Source of the DNA: Bacteroidota bacterium
Lineage (GTDB): Bacteria; Bacteroidota; Bacteroidia; Cytophagales; Cyclobacteriaceae
Direction: 5' to 3'
Length of the DNA: 64,000 nucleotides
NCBI GenBank assembly: GCA_023417785.1
Contig: JAEZEH010000145.1
Coordinates: 62,001-126,000 of the forward strand
Shown here: positions 25,459 through 32,855 of the stretch, piece by piece
Position numbering within the stretch: the first letter of the stretch is position 1
Layout: the number at the start of each line of letters is the position of its first letter
Notes under the pieces: generated by a model
What the model was told of the DNA's origin: nothing
The model's database searches: none
The model's input: the letters and a program-made list of their open reading frames with translations, nothing else
Position numbers and translations under genes: made by a program

Positions 25459-26082
25459 ATGCAGGAACTTAATCGCTTCAACGCAGTCTCCCGCTGGTAT
25501 GACTGGCTCGCCGGAATGATCTTCGGTGATGCAATTCTGAATGCGCAGCTTCATTTGATCATGGAAATTCCGCCAGGGGCGAAGGTACTGATACTGGGAG
25601 GTGGCACCGGCAAAATTCTTCCGCAGTTGTTCAGGGATTGCTCAGAAGCGGAGGTTTGGTTCATCGACGCTTCTTCAGAAATGATTCGTCGTGCCGCATC
25701 GCGCCTGCGTGGCTCTGAGTCAATTCATTTCATTCATGGAACCCACCGTGACATCCCACAGTCAAGTCAGTTTGATGTTGTTGTAGCATGTTTTTTTCTT
25801 GATCTTTTTCCGCTTCCAGACCTAAAAAATGTTATCGAAAGTATTTCGGCTAATTTGAAAGCCACGGGGAAACTCCTCGTTTCCGACTTTGTTGCAGAAA
25901 CATATTGGCATGAAGCCATGCTGGCGATAATGTATCAATTCTTCTCGGCAACGTCTGGGTTGCAGAACACAACCCTCCCTCCCTGGAATGATGTCCTGAT
26001 TCAGCATGGGTTTTCCCGGCTGTCGGAGAAAAACTTCTATGGCGGGTTTATCAAAAGCGTTTGTTTCGGCAAATCCGTTTAG
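25459..26082 (+). CDS. Class I SAM-dependent methyltransferase
   Basis: 207 residues with the Rossmann methyltransferase motifs: motif I VLILGGGTGKILPQL (about 41-55), the acidic residue in WFIDASSEMI, and post-I motifs DVVVACFFLDLFPLPD and GKLLVSDFV. The N-terminus NRFNAVSRWYDWL resembles UbiE/menaquinone-type methyltransferases. The substrate is unknown. Tight coupling to the UbiA-like gene suggests a prenylated small molecule or lipid as substrate, which is inference. About 115 bp separate it from the next gene. Confidence 0.85.
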   Translation: MQELNRFNAVSRWYDWLAGMIFGDAILNAQLHLIMEIPPGAKVLILGGGTGKILPQLFRDCSEAEVWFIDASSEMIRRAASRLRGSESIHFIHGTHRDIPQSSQFDVVVACFFLDLFPLPDLKNVIESISANLKATGKLLVSDFVAETYWHEAMLAIMYQFFSATSGLQNTTLPPWNDVLIQHGFSRLSEKNFYGGFIKSVCFGKSV

Positions 26083-26197
26083 ATGGTGCGAACCCAACTT
26101 TTTGCTGAATCGCAAAATTGCTTTCTACAGGGCTTCCCCGTATCTTGCGTAGCTACCCTTCTTGTCTTTATGGTTCAATCGTTCCGTGGTTTCTGAT

Positions 26198-28021
26198 ATG
26201 CAGGACTTGCTTGCCAACATTCCGGTTGTGCTCTATGAGTATCTCCTGTCCGAAGACCAGCGGAGAAGTTTCGTCTACCTAAGTGAGTCAGCCGAAACGA
26301 TACTGGGTGTATCACCCGCGGAAGCGTTAGAAAATCCCAATGAGATGGATCGGCTGATTCATCCGGAAGACTACGCATCATTCGCCGAGTCGTCGCATCG
26401 AAGTTTGATCGCTCAGACCGATTGGTACTGGAACGGCCGAATGATCATCAGGGGAGAGGAACGGTGGGTTGAAGTGCGTTCGAATCATCAAAAAAGAGAT
26501 GATGGATCAGTTTTGCGAAGAGGTGTGATCCAGGATGTCACCGAAAGAAAGGACTACTTCAAAGAAAGCGAATTACGCTATCAGACGCTGGTAGAACGAT
26601 TGCCAATCGGCGTTGTAGTTCATAACCACGGAAAGATTGTCTTGGCCAATAGCCATGCTAACGCCATTCTGGGGGCCACCAATCAGGAATTGATCGGGAC
26701 GAATGTGCTTAGATACGTGTATCGCGATCAGCGTGATAAGACCCTCAACAAGATGAAAGAGGTCTCATCGACGCCTTCGGGAATGCTGGAGCAGAAATAT
26801 GTCCGTCTCGACGGCAAAGTGATTGATGTCGAGGCGTCGGTTTTTCCGTTTGTCTACAAGGGGACGCCGTCGTATCAGGTGATTTTCCGTGATATCACCG
26901 AAAGGAAACAAGCTGAAATGAAGTTGAAGAAGAATGAAACGATGTTCCGGCAACTTTTTCAGAGTGTTCCCATCGCGGTCGTCCTTCTTGATGATAACGG
27001 TAAAGTCAATCAGGTGAATCCCGGGTTCCAGCAGATGTTCGGATACGAATGGAAGGAACTTCGTGGGAAGAACCTGAACGATCATATTGTTCCGGATCAC
27101 CTGCATAATGAAGGAATTGATCTTAATAACCTGATAACGTCCAACAAGGTTGTCAGGCTTGAAACGCTTCGCAAGCATAAGGACGGCAGGATAGTGAATG
27201 TTATTCTGTATGGTGTTCCCATTATGCAGGAACATCAGATCATTGGAATCTATGGCGTATACATTGATATCACTGACCGGATAAAAATCGAAGAAGAACT
27301 TAAGATCCGGAATGCAGAGCTCGATAACTTCGTTTACAAGGTGTCGCATGACCTGCGGGCTCCGCTGTCGTCGATACTTGGGCTGGTCAACCTTGCGCGA
27401 CTTCCCGGAAATACGGATGACCCGCTCGAGTACATAGACATTATTGGTAACAAAGTCGAACATCTCGATCATTTTATAGGCGATGTGCTTAGTCATTCGA
27501 AGAACCTGAAGATGGAGCTTACGCTGAGTAAAGTCGATTTCTCACGCGTAATCGATCGAACGTTTAACGATCTCAATTACCTTGAGGGCGCCCACGAAAT
27601 AAAGAAGTTTGTAAAGGTTGAAGGTTCCGATTTCTACAGCGATCCATGGAGAATCTCAGAAATTTTCCGGAATCTTGTATCCAATGCGATCAAGTACAGG
27701 CAGACCGAAGGTGTCGACTCGGAAGTGAATATCCGGGTTACAGTGGATCAACATCGGGCTGAAATCGTCTTCGCGGATAATGGTATCGGCATAGACGAAC
27801 CGAACCTCAACAGAATATTTGAAATGTTCTATCGGGCTACAGAACAATCCGATGGATCCGGAATTGGGCTTTACATTGTCAAGAACGCAGTTGAGAAACT
27901 TGGCGGACAGATCAGTGTTTCCAGTAAACCCAACATTGGAACTCGCTTTCATATTATATTGCCGAACCGTTTAAAGAGCGGCGTAATGAGGATTACGCCA
28001 ATACTAGTCGAACAAGGATGA
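26198..28021 (+). CDS. Multi-PAS sensor histidine kinase
   Basis: About 607 residues, no membrane helices, hence cytoplasmic. Three PAS domains are visible: about residues 1-120 (ending GVIQDVTERKD), 130-250 (ending VIFRDITERKQAE) and 255-375 (IYGVYIDITDRIKIEEEL). Next is a HisKA domain with the phospho-acceptor His near residue 384 in VSHDLRAPLSS, and an HATPase domain with N box (RNLVSNAIKYR), DNGIGID and GSGIGLYIVKN. No response regulator is adjacent, so it is an orphan kinase. The 3' end overlaps the next gene by 4 bp (ATGA). ATG at 26198 is preferred over TTG at 26162. Confidence 0.9.
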   Translation: MQDLLANIPVVLYEYLLSEDQRRSFVYLSESAETILGVSPAEALENPNEMDRLIHPEDYASFAESSHRSLIAQTDWYWNGRMIIRGEERWVEVRSNHQKRDDGSVLRRGVIQDVTERKDYFKESELRYQTLVERLPIGVVVHNHGKIVLANSHANAILGATNQELIGTNVLRYVYRDQRDKTLNKMKEVSSTPSGMLEQKYVRLDGKVIDVEASVFPFVYKGTPSYQVIFRDITERKQAEMKLKKNETMFRQLFQSVPIAVVLLDDNGKVNQVNPGFQQMFGYEWKELRGKNLNDHIVPDHLHNEGIDLNNLITSNKVVRLETLRKHKDGRIVNVILYGVPIMQEHQIIGIYGVYIDITDRIKIEEELKIRNAELDNFVYKVSHDLRAPLSSILGLVNLARLPGNTDDPLEYIDIIGNKVEHLDHFIGDVLSHSKNLKMELTLSKVDFSRVIDRTFNDLNYLEGAHEIKKFVKVEGSDFYSDPWRISEIFRNLVSNAIKYRQTEGVDSEVNIRVTVDQHRAEIVFADNGIGIDEPNLNRIFEMFYRATEQSDGSGIGLYIVKNAVEKLGGQISVSSKPNIGTRFHIILPNRLKSGVMRITPILVEQG

Positions 28022-29187
28022 GGATTGTTGAAGTAACCACGCCGGACCAGGCACGCGATTTCCTGATGCTACCGGTCCGGCTTTACAGGAATGAGCCAAA
28101 CTGGATAAGGCCACTTGATAAGGACGTCGAAAGCGTTTTTGATAAAGAGCGAAATAAAGCTTTTCGCAACGGCGAATGTACACGCTGGATTTTGATAAGC
28201 GACAATGGCGAGACGATTGGCCGGGTGGCGGCTTTTGTGAATAGTAAAACTGTTCATAAGGGCAATGACCAACCCACGGGGGGCATGGGTTTTTTCGAAT
28301 GTATAAATGAGCAGGATGCCGCCTTCAAATTGCTCGATCAGTGTAAGGACTGGCTTAGCGAGCGTGGAATGGAAGCTATGGACGGCCCGATCAATTTCGG
28401 CAGCAGGGACCGGTGGTGGGGATTACTCGTTGAAGGATACGACCGCCAGCCAAACTACCAATGCAATTACAACTTCCCCTACTACAAAGATTTCTTTGAA
28501 GCGTATGGATTTCAGGTATATTTCTATCAATTGACTTTCGCGCGGGGTGTGAGGGACCCTCTTCATCCGCGGCTCGCCGAAAAAGCAGCCATAGTTGCAA
28601 AGGATCCCGATTATCGCTTTAGCTATTTGGGAAAGGATGAGATTTCTAAACTACCCGAGTACTTGCATCACGTTTACAATAAGGCATGGGGGAATCGGTC
28701 GGAAAATCCGGAAATTAGCCTTCAGCAAGCGCGGCTGATGGTTAAGCAAATGAAGCCGATTATGGATCGCCGGCTACTTTATTTCGGGTTTTATAAGGAT
28801 GAGCCTATCAGTTTCTTTTTGTCTCTTCCCGAAATCAATCAGATTTTTAAGTATGTTAACGGTGCACTGGATTGGAAAGGGAAATTGATAGCACTTTGGC
28901 ATACGTTAATGAAAACAAACCGAAAGGCTTTCGGGATATTATTTGGTATTGTTCCCGGGCATCAGGGCAAAGGTGTGGATGGAGCCATGATTGAAAGTGC
29001 GAGGGCGATACTCCAGGAAAAATACAACCGATACGACGAATATGAAATGAACTGGATTGGCGACTTTAACCCAAAAATGATCAACGTGGTCCAACAGGTC
29101 GGCGGATTTGTATCAAAGAAACATGCAACCTACCGTAAGTTGTTTGATCCTTCGAAACCCTTTAAACGTGCACCAATTTTAAATTAG
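28018..29187 (+). CDS. GNAT-like protein of unknown substrate
   Basis: 389 residues, soluble. The N-terminal part (FLMLPVRLYRNEPNWIRPLDKDVESVF, ISDNGETIGRVAAFVN) and the C-terminal part (YFGFYKDEPISFFLSLPE, FGILFGIVPGHQGKGVDGAMI) look like acetyltransferase (GNAT) folds, with an acetyl-CoA-loop-like motif PGHQGKGVDGAM. It resembles the large conserved hypothetical GNAT proteins of Bacteroidota. It overlaps the multi-PAS kinase by 4 bp and precedes a membrane protein gene by 4 bp, so all three are one operon. The substrate and link to the kinase are unknown. Confidence 0.7.
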   Translation: MRIVEVTTPDQARDFLMLPVRLYRNEPNWIRPLDKDVESVFDKERNKAFRNGECTRWILISDNGETIGRVAAFVNSKTVHKGNDQPTGGMGFFECINEQDAAFKLLDQCKDWLSERGMEAMDGPINFGSRDRWWGLLVEGYDRQPNYQCNYNFPYYKDFFEAYGFQVYFYQLTFARGVRDPLHPRLAEKAAIVAKDPDYRFSYLGKDEISKLPEYLHHVYNKAWGNRSENPEISLQQARLMVKQMKPIMDRRLLYFGFYKDEPISFFLSLPEINQIFKYVNGALDWKGKLIALWHTLMKTNRKAFGILFGIVPGHQGKGVDGAMIESARAILQEKYNRYDEYEMNWIGDFNPKMINVVQQVGGFVSKKHATYRKLFDPSKPFKRAPILN

Positions 29188-29191
29188 GAAG

Positions 29192-29788
29192 ATGGAACAG
29201 GAGCAGGAACCGGAATCGAGGTCGCGTTTTTTGTTTAAGAATGTTTTCCGCGGCTTAATATGGCTGGCGGTTATTTTGGTGTTGTTTGTCTTGGCCGAAG
29301 ATTTTATCGTTGAAAACTTTGAGCGGCACATCAATGTCCTGAAAGACAAGCCGCTTATTTTGTTTTCAATATTCTTCGTTTCCGAAGTGGTGTTTGGCAT
29401 TATTCCGCCAGTTCTTTTTATGTCGACGTGGAAGCAACTCGTGGGGGTATCGCTATCTGAATATGTGATGTACCTGTCTATACTCGCCGTGATTTCGATG
29501 GGCTGTGGCGTCATTGGATTTTATATTGGAAAATACTTTTCACAAACGGCGTTTTATCGGAGAATTGAAGAGCGGTATCTGCTTCAATATAATAAACAAC
29601 TGAAACGATTCGGCGTGTTTTTAGTCGTTGTCGGTTCGGTGACACCGCTCCCCTTTTCGGGCACCTGTATGCTTGTGGGATCAGTACATATTCCCACAAG
29701 ACACTTTTTGATTGCGTGCTCCATGCGCGTATTCTATTTCATCATCTACGGATGGGTGGCGTGGTCTTTTCCGGGATTGTTTTCATAA
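29192..29788 (+). CDS. VTT/DedA-like small integral membrane protein
   Basis: 198 residues. A short acidic N-terminus (MEQEQEPESRSR) is followed by about five membrane helices (LIWLAVILVLFVLAEDFIV, PLILFSIFFVSEVVFGIIPP, YLSILAVISMGCGVIGFYIG, FGVFLVVVGSVTPLPFSGTCMLVG, CSMRVFYFIIYGWVAW). The re-entrant-looking VVFGIIPPVLF and GSVTPLPFSGTCMLVGS segments resemble the VTT (SNARE-associated/TVP38) fold of lipid scramblase-like proteins. The exact function is unknown. It is part of the kinase-GNAT operon and is followed by hemH after 44 bp. Confidence 0.68.
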   Translation: MEQEQEPESRSRFLFKNVFRGLIWLAVILVLFVLAEDFIVENFERHINVLKDKPLILFSIFFVSEVVFGIIPPVLFMSTWKQLVGVSLSEYVMYLSILAVISMGCGVIGFYIGKYFSQTAFYRRIEERYLLQYNKQLKRFGVFLVVVGSVTPLPFSGTCMLVGSVHIPTRHFLIACSMRVFYFIIYGWVAWSFPGLFS

Positions 29789-29832
29789 CATCTTTTCAGA
29801 AATGGTGTTAATACTTAAGTTCGTATGCTCCT

Positions 29833-30843
29833 ATGGGAAATAAGACCGCCGTACTGCTGATAAATCTGGGTACTCCCGACAGTCCTTCTGTCGGCGACGT
29901 GAGGTCATATCTTTCGCAGTTCCTCAATGACCCTCGTGTTATTGACATCCCCTGGCTTTTCAGAAAGATTCTTGTTAACCTGATCATCGTTCCGTTTCGC
30001 GCGCCTAAATCTGCGAAGATCTATAAGAAGGTTTGGACGGATAAAGGATCGCCCCTGCTCTTCCACAGTGAGAACGCATGCGACTTGTTGCAGAAAGAAC
30101 TCGACGAAACACATGATGTATATCTGGCCATGCGGTATAAGAACCCATCAATACCAGATGTTCTGGAAGAAATCCGGAAAAAAAACTATCCGCGTATTGT
30201 GGTGCTTCCCATGTTTCCGCACTATGCCTCAGCTACAACCGGATCCGCGCACGACGAGGTGATGCGGGTGGTGAGAACCTGGTGGGTGATACCGGAGATT
30301 CGGTTCATAAGTCAATACTACGCTCATCCCTTGTTCATCGACGGTTTCGTTGACCGTGCAAGTAAATACAATATCGCAGAGTACGACCACGTCCTCTTCT
30401 CGTATCACGGGCTGCCTGAAAGGCAGGTGGACAAGGTGTATGACAACGACCTTTGCGCCAATCACAATTGTGAAACCGAGATTACCGAAGACAATAAGTT
30501 CTGTTATAAAGCAACCTGTTACGCAACCACCAGGCTACTCGCCGAAAAGCTTAACATTCCTCAGGAAAAGTATACGGTTTGCTTCCAGTCAAGGCTGGAC
30601 AAAAAATGGCTGAAACCTTTTTCCGATGCCGTCGTCGAGGAATGTGCGCGAAAGGGAATGAAACGAATTCTGGTTCTTTCGCCGGCGTTCACCGCAGACT
30701 GTCTCGAGACGATCATTGAGATTGGCGAGGAATACCAGGAGATTTTTCACAGCCACGGCGGTGAAAAGGTTCAGTTAGTTGAAAGCCTGAATGACCACCC
30801 GTCCTGGATCGGATGCATGAAAGACCTGGTTCTTTCGCCTTAA
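29833..30843 (+). CDS. hemH: Ferrochelatase
   Basis: 336 residues. Signatures include AVLLINLGTPDSPSVGDVRSYL at the start, LPMFPHYASATTGSA, FSYHGLPERQ (metal-binding His near residue 191) and the C-terminal LSPAFTADCLETIIEI (catalytic-region Glu). It inserts iron into a porphyrin to complete heme, or coproheme in other lineages. An internal Cys quartet (C-X4-C-X10-C-X4-C, codons 30454-30519) could bind a [2Fe-2S] cluster as known for some bacterial ferrochelatases. The other heme genes of the window, hemW and hemD, lie 25 kb away. Confidence 0.96.
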   Translation: MGNKTAVLLINLGTPDSPSVGDVRSYLSQFLNDPRVIDIPWLFRKILVNLIIVPFRAPKSAKIYKKVWTDKGSPLLFHSENACDLLQKELDETHDVYLAMRYKNPSIPDVLEEIRKKNYPRIVVLPMFPHYASATTGSAHDEVMRVVRTWWVIPEIRFISQYYAHPLFIDGFVDRASKYNIAEYDHVLFSYHGLPERQVDKVYDNDLCANHNCETEITEDNKFCYKATCYATTRLLAEKLNIPQEKYTVCFQSRLDKKWLKPFSDAVVEECARKGMKRILVLSPAFTADCLETIIEIGEEYQEIFHSHGGEKVQLVESLNDHPSWIGCMKDLVLSP

Positions 30844-30847
30844 AAGC

Positions 30848-31426
30848 TTAATAGTTCCTCACATAAAGGAACACATCCTTCATCATACTCTTGGTGAAAG
30901 CGAACGAAAGACCTTTATCTACAAAAGATTTCTCAGGGTCTGTTGCCGGAAATGATGCGGCATTTGGAACGTTTAATCCCCACGATCCTGACGGAGTCAA
31001 AGCTCCCGGCACGATCAGAACAACGTGACCAAGCCCGTTTTCGCTTCTGTAAACAGCCACCACGGCTTTTTTCGCGTTGGCGTTTTTCTGTGCTTCTTCA
31101 AGAGCGGACTGGTCAAAGGACCTTCCCAGAAGCGTCCATTTTCTGTCTCCTTTAATTAGATCGGAAATTTCGGACGAACGCAAATACCTCTTCTCGGAAG
31201 AAGAATAAAAATCGTTGATGTTGTACACCCTCTTTAACGACTCGCCAACGAAACTGCTACACGCGCCAGATTCTCTGCACTTCACAAAGTCTTCCAACGC
31301 ACTACTCAGTTCCTTTCTCCACTGGCTGTTTATAGACTGCGCGTGAACGGCAACTACACCCCCCGGTGCGAGAAGAAAAAAAAGGATGATAAAGTTTAGA
31401 GGGGTCTTGCGGAAAAATCGTGTCAT
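30848..31426 (-). CDS. Secreted small protein with possible Cys/His amidase fold
   Basis: 192 residues with a clear signal peptide (helical segment to about residue 25, cut near VHAQ). The mature part has RESGACSSFVGESLKRVY (Cys56 at a helix start), GLGHVVLIVPG (His134) and a downstream polar WGLNVPNAAS. The order Cys, His on a GHV strand, then Asn is like papain-fold NlpC/P60, CHAP or Tae-type amidases acting on peptidoglycan. I cannot assign a family with certainty. It is convergent with hemH (4 bp between stops). ATG at 31426 begins the signal peptide; an earlier TTG is less likely. Confidence 0.6.
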   Translation of the reverse strand: MTRFFRKTPLNFIILFFLLAPGGVVAVHAQSINSQWRKELSSALEDFVKCRESGACSSFVGESLKRVYNINDFYSSSEKRYLRSSEISDLIKGDRKWTLLGRSFDQSALEEAQKNANAKKAVVAVYRSENGLGHVVLIVPGALTPSGSWGLNVPNAASFPATDPEKSFVDKGLSFAFTKSMMKDVFLYVRNY

Positions 31427-31587
31427 AATCAAAGCCTTGAATTTAGAAATGGAAATTTAGCGCAGCGACGTCTTGAAAATCAGTAAAGCAACCTTATTTG
31501 ATGTTGGACGTAAGTTTTTTTAGGAAACCGGTTCTGAAAATGATCTAAAAAAAGCCGGATTTCTAAGGTTACCACGCGAATTCGGTT

Positions 31588-31995
31588 CTATTCATGCTCC
31601 ATATCCCTTAATTCAATTTCGAGGGCTTTCGTGCTGATCATAATCTCCTGCAGCGACAAAATCAAACTGACTATCAAAAAAACAAGGCTCAAGCCAAAGA
31701 TGATAACACCAGTGGTATTGTATTGAAGATAAAATCCCAACATTGAAAGCACACAAAAAAGGAAGCTTACAATTCCCGCAGCCTGCATTCTCTTTATCAG
31801 CAGCAGCCGTATTCTAAGGTTTTTGATCTGGGCTTTCATGATGTCCTGGTCTTCATGAACCTGCTTGTACTTCGTATGTAGATTCCGGATCAGGCTTGCG
31901 AGGCCGAGGAATCGGTTCGTGTACGCCAGCATCAGCAACGTAATTGCGGGGAAAAGGAGCGCCGGGGTGTTTATGGAAATTTGGGTAAAGAGCAT
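31588..31995 (-). CDS. DUF2721 family membrane protein
   Basis: 135 residues. An N-terminal helix (SINTPALLFPAITLLMLAYTNRFLGLASLIRNLH) carries the DUF2721 signature. A basic amphipathic middle (IKNLRIRLLLIKRMQAAGI) and two further membrane helices (SFLFCVLSMLGFYLQ, VIIFGLSLVFLIVSLILSL) follow, with an acidic tail. The function of this family is unknown. It stands alone on the minus strand with its own promoter-like element 7 bp upstream. ATG at 31995 is chosen since TTG at 32004 lies inside that element. Confidence 0.75.
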   Translation of the reverse strand: MLFTQISINTPALLFPAITLLMLAYTNRFLGLASLIRNLHTKYKQVHEDQDIMKAQIKNLRIRLLLIKRMQAAGIVSFLFCVLSMLGFYLQYNTTGVIIFGLSLVFLIVSLILSLQEIMISTKALEIELRDMEHE

Positions 31996-32001
31996 AATCC
32001 A

Positions 32002-32009
32002 CAAAACTA
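32002..32009 (-). promoter_or_regulatory. Candidate -7 element of the DUF2721 gene
   Basis: On the minus strand this reads TAGTTTTG, a perfect TAnnTTTG, ending 6 nt before the ATG at 31995, so the message would be leaderless or nearly so. No clear -33 TTTG is present. Confidence 0.4.
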
Positions 32010-32126
32010 TACAGTTCGAATTGATAATGCTTCGAGGTATCCGTAATCTGGTTATAAGTTCCGAAAAACAGCCGCGCCAAAAGGCGAAATAGACATTTGA
32101 TCAGCCTCGAGGAAATTCACGACACG

Positions 32127-32681
32127 TTACGAACCAGGGTTACTCTTCGCCGTGAACTCGTCAACAGCCCGGATTGCGGTTTGTCGTCGGTCTTCGCGTT
32201 CGCCCTTTACCTCGACGAACGGTACCGACTGGTTTTTTAGTTCGTTCAGATAGATGTCGTACAACTCATTTCGTTTGTCAGGATGTTCGCGCTGGGGATC
32301 ATCTTCCCACGGAACATCAATATAGGTCAGCAAGTAGAGGTCGTACGTGCGGTTTTTAATTTCATCAAGAATTTCATCAGGGCACTCGCCGTATTTGAAT
32401 TCGCTCCAAACCTTGATAACGTACAGGTTAGTATCACAAATCAGCAATTCATTCGCCGTTCTCGCGAACTCGTCCTCCACGCGGGTTTGTCCACGCGCGA
32501 TAGTCAGAAGGTCGTCTTCATTGTAGGGGCGTACCAGATTGCTCAGGTATCCGCGCGCATATTCTGGTACGCATGCCGTGTTATAATGCGTTGCCAAAAA
32601 CTCCGCCAGGTCGGACTTGCCGGTGCATTCCGGCCCAACGACCACAATTCGCTTCAGATGTTGTGCAGGTGTATCAATCAT
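32127..32681 (-). CDS. NadR-like P-loop ATPase/kinase
   Basis: 184 residues. The P-loop RIVVVGPECTGKSDLAEFLA is at the N-terminus, followed by the NadR kinase-domain pattern PEYARGYLSN, a Walker B-like LLICDTNLYVIKVWSEFKYG and the lid region DVPWEDDPQREHPD. It matches the ribosylnicotinamide kinase domain of NadR without the nucleotidyltransferase domain, and probably phosphorylates nicotinamide riboside for NAD salvage. The common partner transporter PnuC is not adjacent. ATG at 32681 gives the conserved domain start. Longer frames add 26 non-conserved residues. Confidence 0.8.
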   Translation of the reverse strand: MIDTPAQHLKRIVVVGPECTGKSDLAEFLATHYNTACVPEYARGYLSNLVRPYNEDDLLTIARGQTRVEDEFARTANELLICDTNLYVIKVWSEFKYGECPDEILDEIKNRTYDLYLLTYIDVPWEDDPQREHPDKRNELYDIYLNELKNQSVPFVEVKGEREDRRQTAIRAVDEFTAKSNPGS

Positions 32682-32804
32682 AGGGCGAAAATGCTTATTA
32701 AGGCCACGAAACCAAAGTTTTCTAACCGAAAAGTACAACCCGGCCGGCGTCTCCTGCACTGTATCGGCTGATTTCCTCAGCTCGTCTGGTTATTTTAGTT
32801 AATA

Positions 32805-32821
32805 GGGTTACTGATTAACCC
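32805..32821. repeat. Inverted repeat upstream of the amine oxidase gene
   Basis: GGGTTA (32805-32810) and TAACCC (32816-32821) form perfect 6-bp arms around CTGAT. It is located 35 bp before the ATG of the amine oxidase gene, in the intergenic region facing the divergent NadR-like gene. It could be an operator or a weak hairpin. Confidence 0.35.
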
Positions 32822-32855
32822 GTTTTCGATATCAATTCGCTCAAACCTCTGGTCT

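Noticed and set aside
26765..27496. Minus-strand open frame opposite the multi-PAS kinase
   Set aside because: Shadow frame with no recognisable domain, antisense to well-supported PAS and HisKA domains.
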